A stretch of 64,000 bases of DNA from contig NZ_LECU01000006.1 in assembly GCF_001027745.1 (NCBI RefSeq), forward strand, positions 496,001 to 560,000, read 5' to 3'. This document shows positions 63,110-64,000 of this stretch, in pieces. The notes below the pieces were generated by a model that saw nothing but the letters and a program-made list of their open reading frames with translations, had not been told where the DNA came from and searched no databases. The position numbers and the translations under genes were made by a program. The DNA comes from Pedobacter sp. BMA. Lineage in GTDB: Bacteria; Bacteroidota; Bacteroidia; Sphingobacteriales; Sphingobacteriaceae. How positions within the stretch are numbered: the first letter of the stretch is position 1; each line of letters begins with the position of its first letter.

Positions 63110-64000
63110 ATGAAACTCAAAATTACATTAACGCTCTGCTTTTTTATTGGATTATTTGGTTTTACGGCATTTGTATCAGATGATGATCCCTTTGCAGAAT
63201 TACTCAAAAAGTTTGAAGCCTATACCAATAACTATCCACAGGAAAAAGTCCATTTACATTTAGATAAACCTTATTACGCGATTGGTGATGATATCTGGTT
63301 TAAAGCTTACGTTTTGAATACCAAAACGGCGGCACCGTCAAATATCAGCAGGATTTTATATGTAGAGCTGATTAATGAAAAAGATTCCGTTAAAAAAATG
63401 ATCAAACTTCCTGTGATGGGAGGAATCACCTGGGGTGACTTCAAACTTACGGATTCGCTTGGGGAGGGTAATTATAGAATCCGCGCCTACACAAACTACA
63501 TGCGTAACTTTGGCACTGATTTCTTTTTTGACAAAACCATCAAAATAGGGAATAGCTGGGCCAATAAAGTTTTTACGAAAACAACCTATAGCTACAGTAA
63601 GGAAAACACCACCGATAAAGTTGCTGCAACCATTCATTTTGAAGATAAAAATGGTATTGCGTATAGTGAAAATGATGTAAGCTATGATGTGCAGCTGGAT
63701 TATCGTTCTGTTGCAAAGGGGAGGGCAAAGACTGATTTACAGGGTAATGTGACCATCAACTTCACAAATAATCAGTCTTTCCAGAATAAATCGGGCAAAA
63801 TTTTGGCTACACTTACCCTTGCAAATAAGGAGAAGATCGTTAAATCCATTCCGATCACATCGACCTCAAATGATGTGGACGTTCAGTTTTTTCCTGAAGG
63901 AGGAACGCTGGTTGAGGAACTGCCGCAGAAAGTGGGGATAAAGGCCATTTCAGCCAATGGACGTGGAGAGAACGTTGAAGGCGCAATTGTAGATAACGAA
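63110..64000 (+). CDS. secreted MG2/plug-type surface protein, 3' partial
   Basis: 297 codons visible, open to the window end; the rest lies outside. Signal peptide (MKLKITLTLCFFIGLFG), then KVHLHLDKPYYAIGDDIWFK, ILYVELINEK, LGEGNYRIRAYTNYMRN, which are the N-terminal macroglobulin-like (MG2) hallmarks of a large Bacteroidota family. That family usually ends in a TonB-receptor-like plug domain near residue 700-900; here it cannot be checked. Confidence 0.85.
   Translation, partial: MKLKITLTLCFFIGLFGFTAFVSDDDPFAELLKKFEAYTNNYPQEKVHLHLDKPYYAIGDDIWFKAYVLNTKTAAPSNISRILYVELINEKDSVKKMIKLPVMGGITWGDFKLTDSLGEGNYRIRAYTNYMRNFGTDFFFDKTIKIGNSWANKVFTKTTYSYSKENTTDKVAATIHFEDKNGIAYSENDVSYDVQLDYRSVAKGRAKTDLQGNVTINFTNNQSFQNKSGKILATLTLANKEKIVKSIPITSTSNDVDVQFFPEGGTLVEELPQKVGIKAISANGRGENVEGAIVDNE

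Overview
The window looks like the chromosome of a Bacteroidota bacterium of the Sphingobacteriaceae type (Pedobacter-like; an inference from gene content, not from a search). Evidence: TonB-dependent receptors with an N-terminal carboxypeptidase-regulatory-like domain, secreted TonB_C and plug proteins, a DUF4982-type GH2 enzyme, the IPExxxVDY family protein, a three-gene sdhCAB operon, A/T-rich intergenic DNA without Shine-Dalgarno sequences, and repeated matches to the Bacteroidota -7 promoter element TAnnTTTG. Most of the window is ordinary core and surface-function chromosome. I see no phage, insertion sequence, CRISPR array or rRNA; there is one tRNA.

Layout. 1-5163: the 3' part of an operon with a PLP-dependent decarboxylase, a urea-transporter-like channel fused to an M23 peptidase domain, a TPR plus outer-membrane barrel protein and a TPR protein. 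5263-9279: a cold-shock protein and sdhCAB. 9752-13248 (minus): a BlaI repressor and an M56 (BlaR1-like) sensor peptidase carrying TonB_C and plug domains, followed by secreted proteins made of the same two domains. 13448-15875 (minus): a small Cys-tailed protein, a multi-pass membrane protein, a histidine kinase and a response regulator, with a divergent HTH-only LuxR protein. 16466-18037: a secreted M28 peptidase. 18160-22189: an ABC exporter operon diverging from a LytS/LytTR two-component system; three GTTGGT repeats in the shared gap look like LytTR operators. 22225-33215: PlsC acyltransferase, NUDIX hydrolase, TonB-type receptor, 2-hydroxyacid dehydrogenase, DPP-IV-like S9 peptidase and a GH2 beta-galactosidase-type enzyme.

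33268-38167 holds tRNA-Ser(GGA), pyruvate kinase, the IPExxxVDY protein, and acpP-fabF-rnc. 38230-39656 is a tandem pair of secreted paralogs. 39822-41947 is yicC-gmk-nadD. 41996-51206 holds an RsmI-like methylase, a DUF6600 protein with a long Gln/Arg repeat tail, a YtxH protein, a beta-CASP RNA-processing MBL protein, a methyltransferase, an LLM flavin oxidoreductase and a second large outer-membrane receptor. 51207-60077 holds a nucleoid-associated protein, a tight six-gene SpoIIM/DUF4129/DUF4350/MoxR/DUF58 operon with divergent RDD protein, and two small membrane proteins. 60162-64000 holds an SGNH lipoprotein, lipB next to a phosphopantetheinyl transferase, dcd, and the start of an MG2-type surface protein cut by the window end.

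The best candidates for undescribed biology are the decarboxylase / channel-M23 / barrel / TPR operon at the left edge; the small-Cys-protein / membrane / histidine-kinase cluster at 13448-15875; the BlaI-M56-plug-TonB_C set; and several non-coding signals: an 11-bp phased repeat at 33513-33561, the LytTR-like triple repeat, and the same 20-nt terminator hairpin used twice 39 kb apart.
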